The notes under the pieces were generated by a model. It was not told the origin of the DNA, did not search any database, and saw nothing but the letters and a program-made list of their open reading frames with translations. Shown here piece by piece: positions 11,599 through 12,467 of a DNA stretch of 12,467 bases. The position numbers were made by a program, and so were the translations under genes. Origin of the DNA: Dehalococcoidia bacterium. Its GTDB lineage: Bacteria > Chloroflexota > Dehalococcoidia > SAR202 > UBA11138. The DNA lies in the NCBI GenBank assembly GCA_012270625.1, contig JAAXHZ010000042.1, positions 1 to 12,467 on the forward strand, given 5' to 3'. Numbering within the stretch: the stretch's first letter is position 1; every line of letters starts with the position of its first letter.

Positions 11599-12467
11599 TT
11601 GTCCCACGTAAAGTGTCTGCGTTGCCGTGGGTGTGACAGGGAGTACCCTGTCGAGGCCCTCAATGCGTGCGACTTCTGCTTTGGCCCGCTGGAAGTAGAG
11701 TACGACTACGACAGCATTTCCAAGGTGGTGAGTCGCGACAGCATCTCCGAAGGGCCGCTCACCATGTGGAGATACCACGATTTCCTGCCTGTGGACGCGG
11801 ACAGGGCGCTTGACATGGGCACTGGGCTTACTCCGCTAATCCATGCGCAGAACCTCGGCCGACGACTCGGACTTGAGAACCTCTACATCAAGAACGACAG
11901 CGTCAATCCGACGTTCTCGTTCAAGGACAGGGTGGTCTCGGTAGCCGCGGCCAAGGCGCTGGAGTTCGAGTTCGACACCTTGGCGTGCGCATCGACCGGA
12001 AACCTCATGGGATCGGTCGCGGCCCACGGAGCCAAGGCGGGCGTGCCAACGATGGTCTTCTTCCCGGCGAACCTGGAGAAGGGCAAGGTCCTGGGCGCGG
12101 GCATCTACGGCGCGACCCTGATTGCCGTGGACGGCACCTACGACCAGGTCAACCGACTGTGCAGCGAGCTGGCGGACAATCACAGGTGGGCGTTCGTCAA
12201 CGTGAACATGAGGCCGTACTACGCCGAGGGCAGCAAGACGCTCGGCTATGAGGTCGCCGAGCAGCTTGATTGGAAGGCCCCTGACCACTGCATAGTGCCG
12301 GGCGCGTCGGGCGAGTTGTTTACCAAGATACACAAGGGCCTGATCGAGATGGCAGACGTGGGACTGATCGACGATGTCGATACACACATGCACATCGCCC
12401 AGGCAGAAGGATGCGCGCCCATAGTCCAGGCATACGACAGGGGCGATACCGAGGTGCTGCCCGTCCG
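11599..12467 (+). CDS. thrC: Threonine synthase, N-terminal part (runs off the window)
   Basis: PLP enzyme that converts O-phospho-homoserine to threonine, the last step of threonine synthesis and the source of isoleucine carbon. The frame is open to the window end, giving 289 residues of an expected 400 or more. An N-terminal zinc-ribbon-like motif has cysteines at 9, 12, 24 and 27 (LRCRGCDREYP and CDFCFGPLEVEYDYD), usual in one ThrC branch. Then TGLTPLIHAQNLGRRLGLEN, NPTFSFKDRVV with the PLP lysine K109 (codon at 11923), ACASTGNLMGSVAAH for the cofactor ring, and GASGELFTKIHKG in place of a GxGN loop. No ATG lies near the family start; TTG at 11599, with GGAGG 9 nt upstream, gives MSHVKCLRC. 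GTG at 11563 is an alternative start and would add 12 residues. No other threonine gene is adjacent. Confidence 0.92.
   Translation, partial: MSHVKCLRCRGCDREYPVEALNACDFCFGPLEVEYDYDSISKVVSRDSISEGPLTMWRYHDFLPVDADRALDMGTGLTPLIHAQNLGRRLGLENLYIKNDSVNPTFSFKDRVVSVAAAKALEFEFDTLACASTGNLMGSVAAHGAKAGVPTMVFFPANLEKGKVLGAGIYGATLIAVDGTYDQVNRLCSELADNHRWAFVNVNMRPYYAEGSKTLGYEVAEQLDWKAPDHCIVPGASGELFTKIHKGLIEMADVGLIDDVDTHMHIAQAEGCAPIVQAYDRGDTEVLPV

Noticed and set aside
11836..12393. 185-codon minus-strand frame opposite thrC
   Set aside because: The plus strand is unmistakably threonine synthase here; the reverse frame is its shadow.

Overview
The window (about 12.5 kb, fairly GC-rich) looks like a bacterial chromosome segment. 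Gene content is a mix of amino-acid metabolism, a peptide-type ABC importer, an acyl-CoA dehydrogenase, a molybdopterin enzyme and a decayed toxin gene. My best guess is a Chloroflexota/Dehalococcoidia-like (possibly SAR202-type) genome. This rests on the general look of the threonine synthase, the aminotransferases and the repeat-linker binding protein, and is an inference that sequence searches would have to confirm.

Layout. Positions 1-614 (minus) hold the N-terminal two thirds of a branched-chain aminotransferase (ilvE), with a good promoter carrying a palindrome. Positions 708-2467 (minus) hold moeA followed by a small conserved-looking protein of unknown function, with stop and start overlapping. 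Positions 2468-2663 are a repeat-bearing spacer, and one partial repeat copy supplies the stop codon of a shortened acyl-CoA dehydrogenase (2662-3483, minus). Positions 3624-7893 (minus) are an ABC importer operon: a lipoprotein binding protein with an unusual tandem-repeat linker, then dppB- and dppC-type permeases overlapping by 4 nt. No ATPase gene lies in the window. Positions 8090-9460 (plus) are one open frame joining a six-TM potassium channel to a complete flavin reductase; an internal promoter-like sequence and ribosome binding site sit at the junction, so it is either a real fusion or two genes lacking a separating stop. Positions 9478-10404 (minus) hold a second class-IV aminotransferase. 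Positions 10526-11362 (minus) are a toxin-antitoxin-like pair whose PIN toxin is broken by a frameshift and a stop. Positions 11599-12467 (plus) hold the start of threonine synthase (thrC), which runs off the window.

How the genes relate. IlvE and ThrC both belong to aspartate-family/branched-chain amino-acid synthesis (threonine is the isoleucine precursor), but they are far apart and not co-transcribed. The importer operon brings in peptides or similar solutes. MoeA inserts molybdenum into the pterin cofactor. The rest are single-gene units with their own recognisable promoters. The most interesting object is the channel/flavin-reductase frame; next come the repeat-linker of the binding protein, the repeat-associated truncation of the dehydrogenase, and the uncharacterised partner of the dead PIN toxin.
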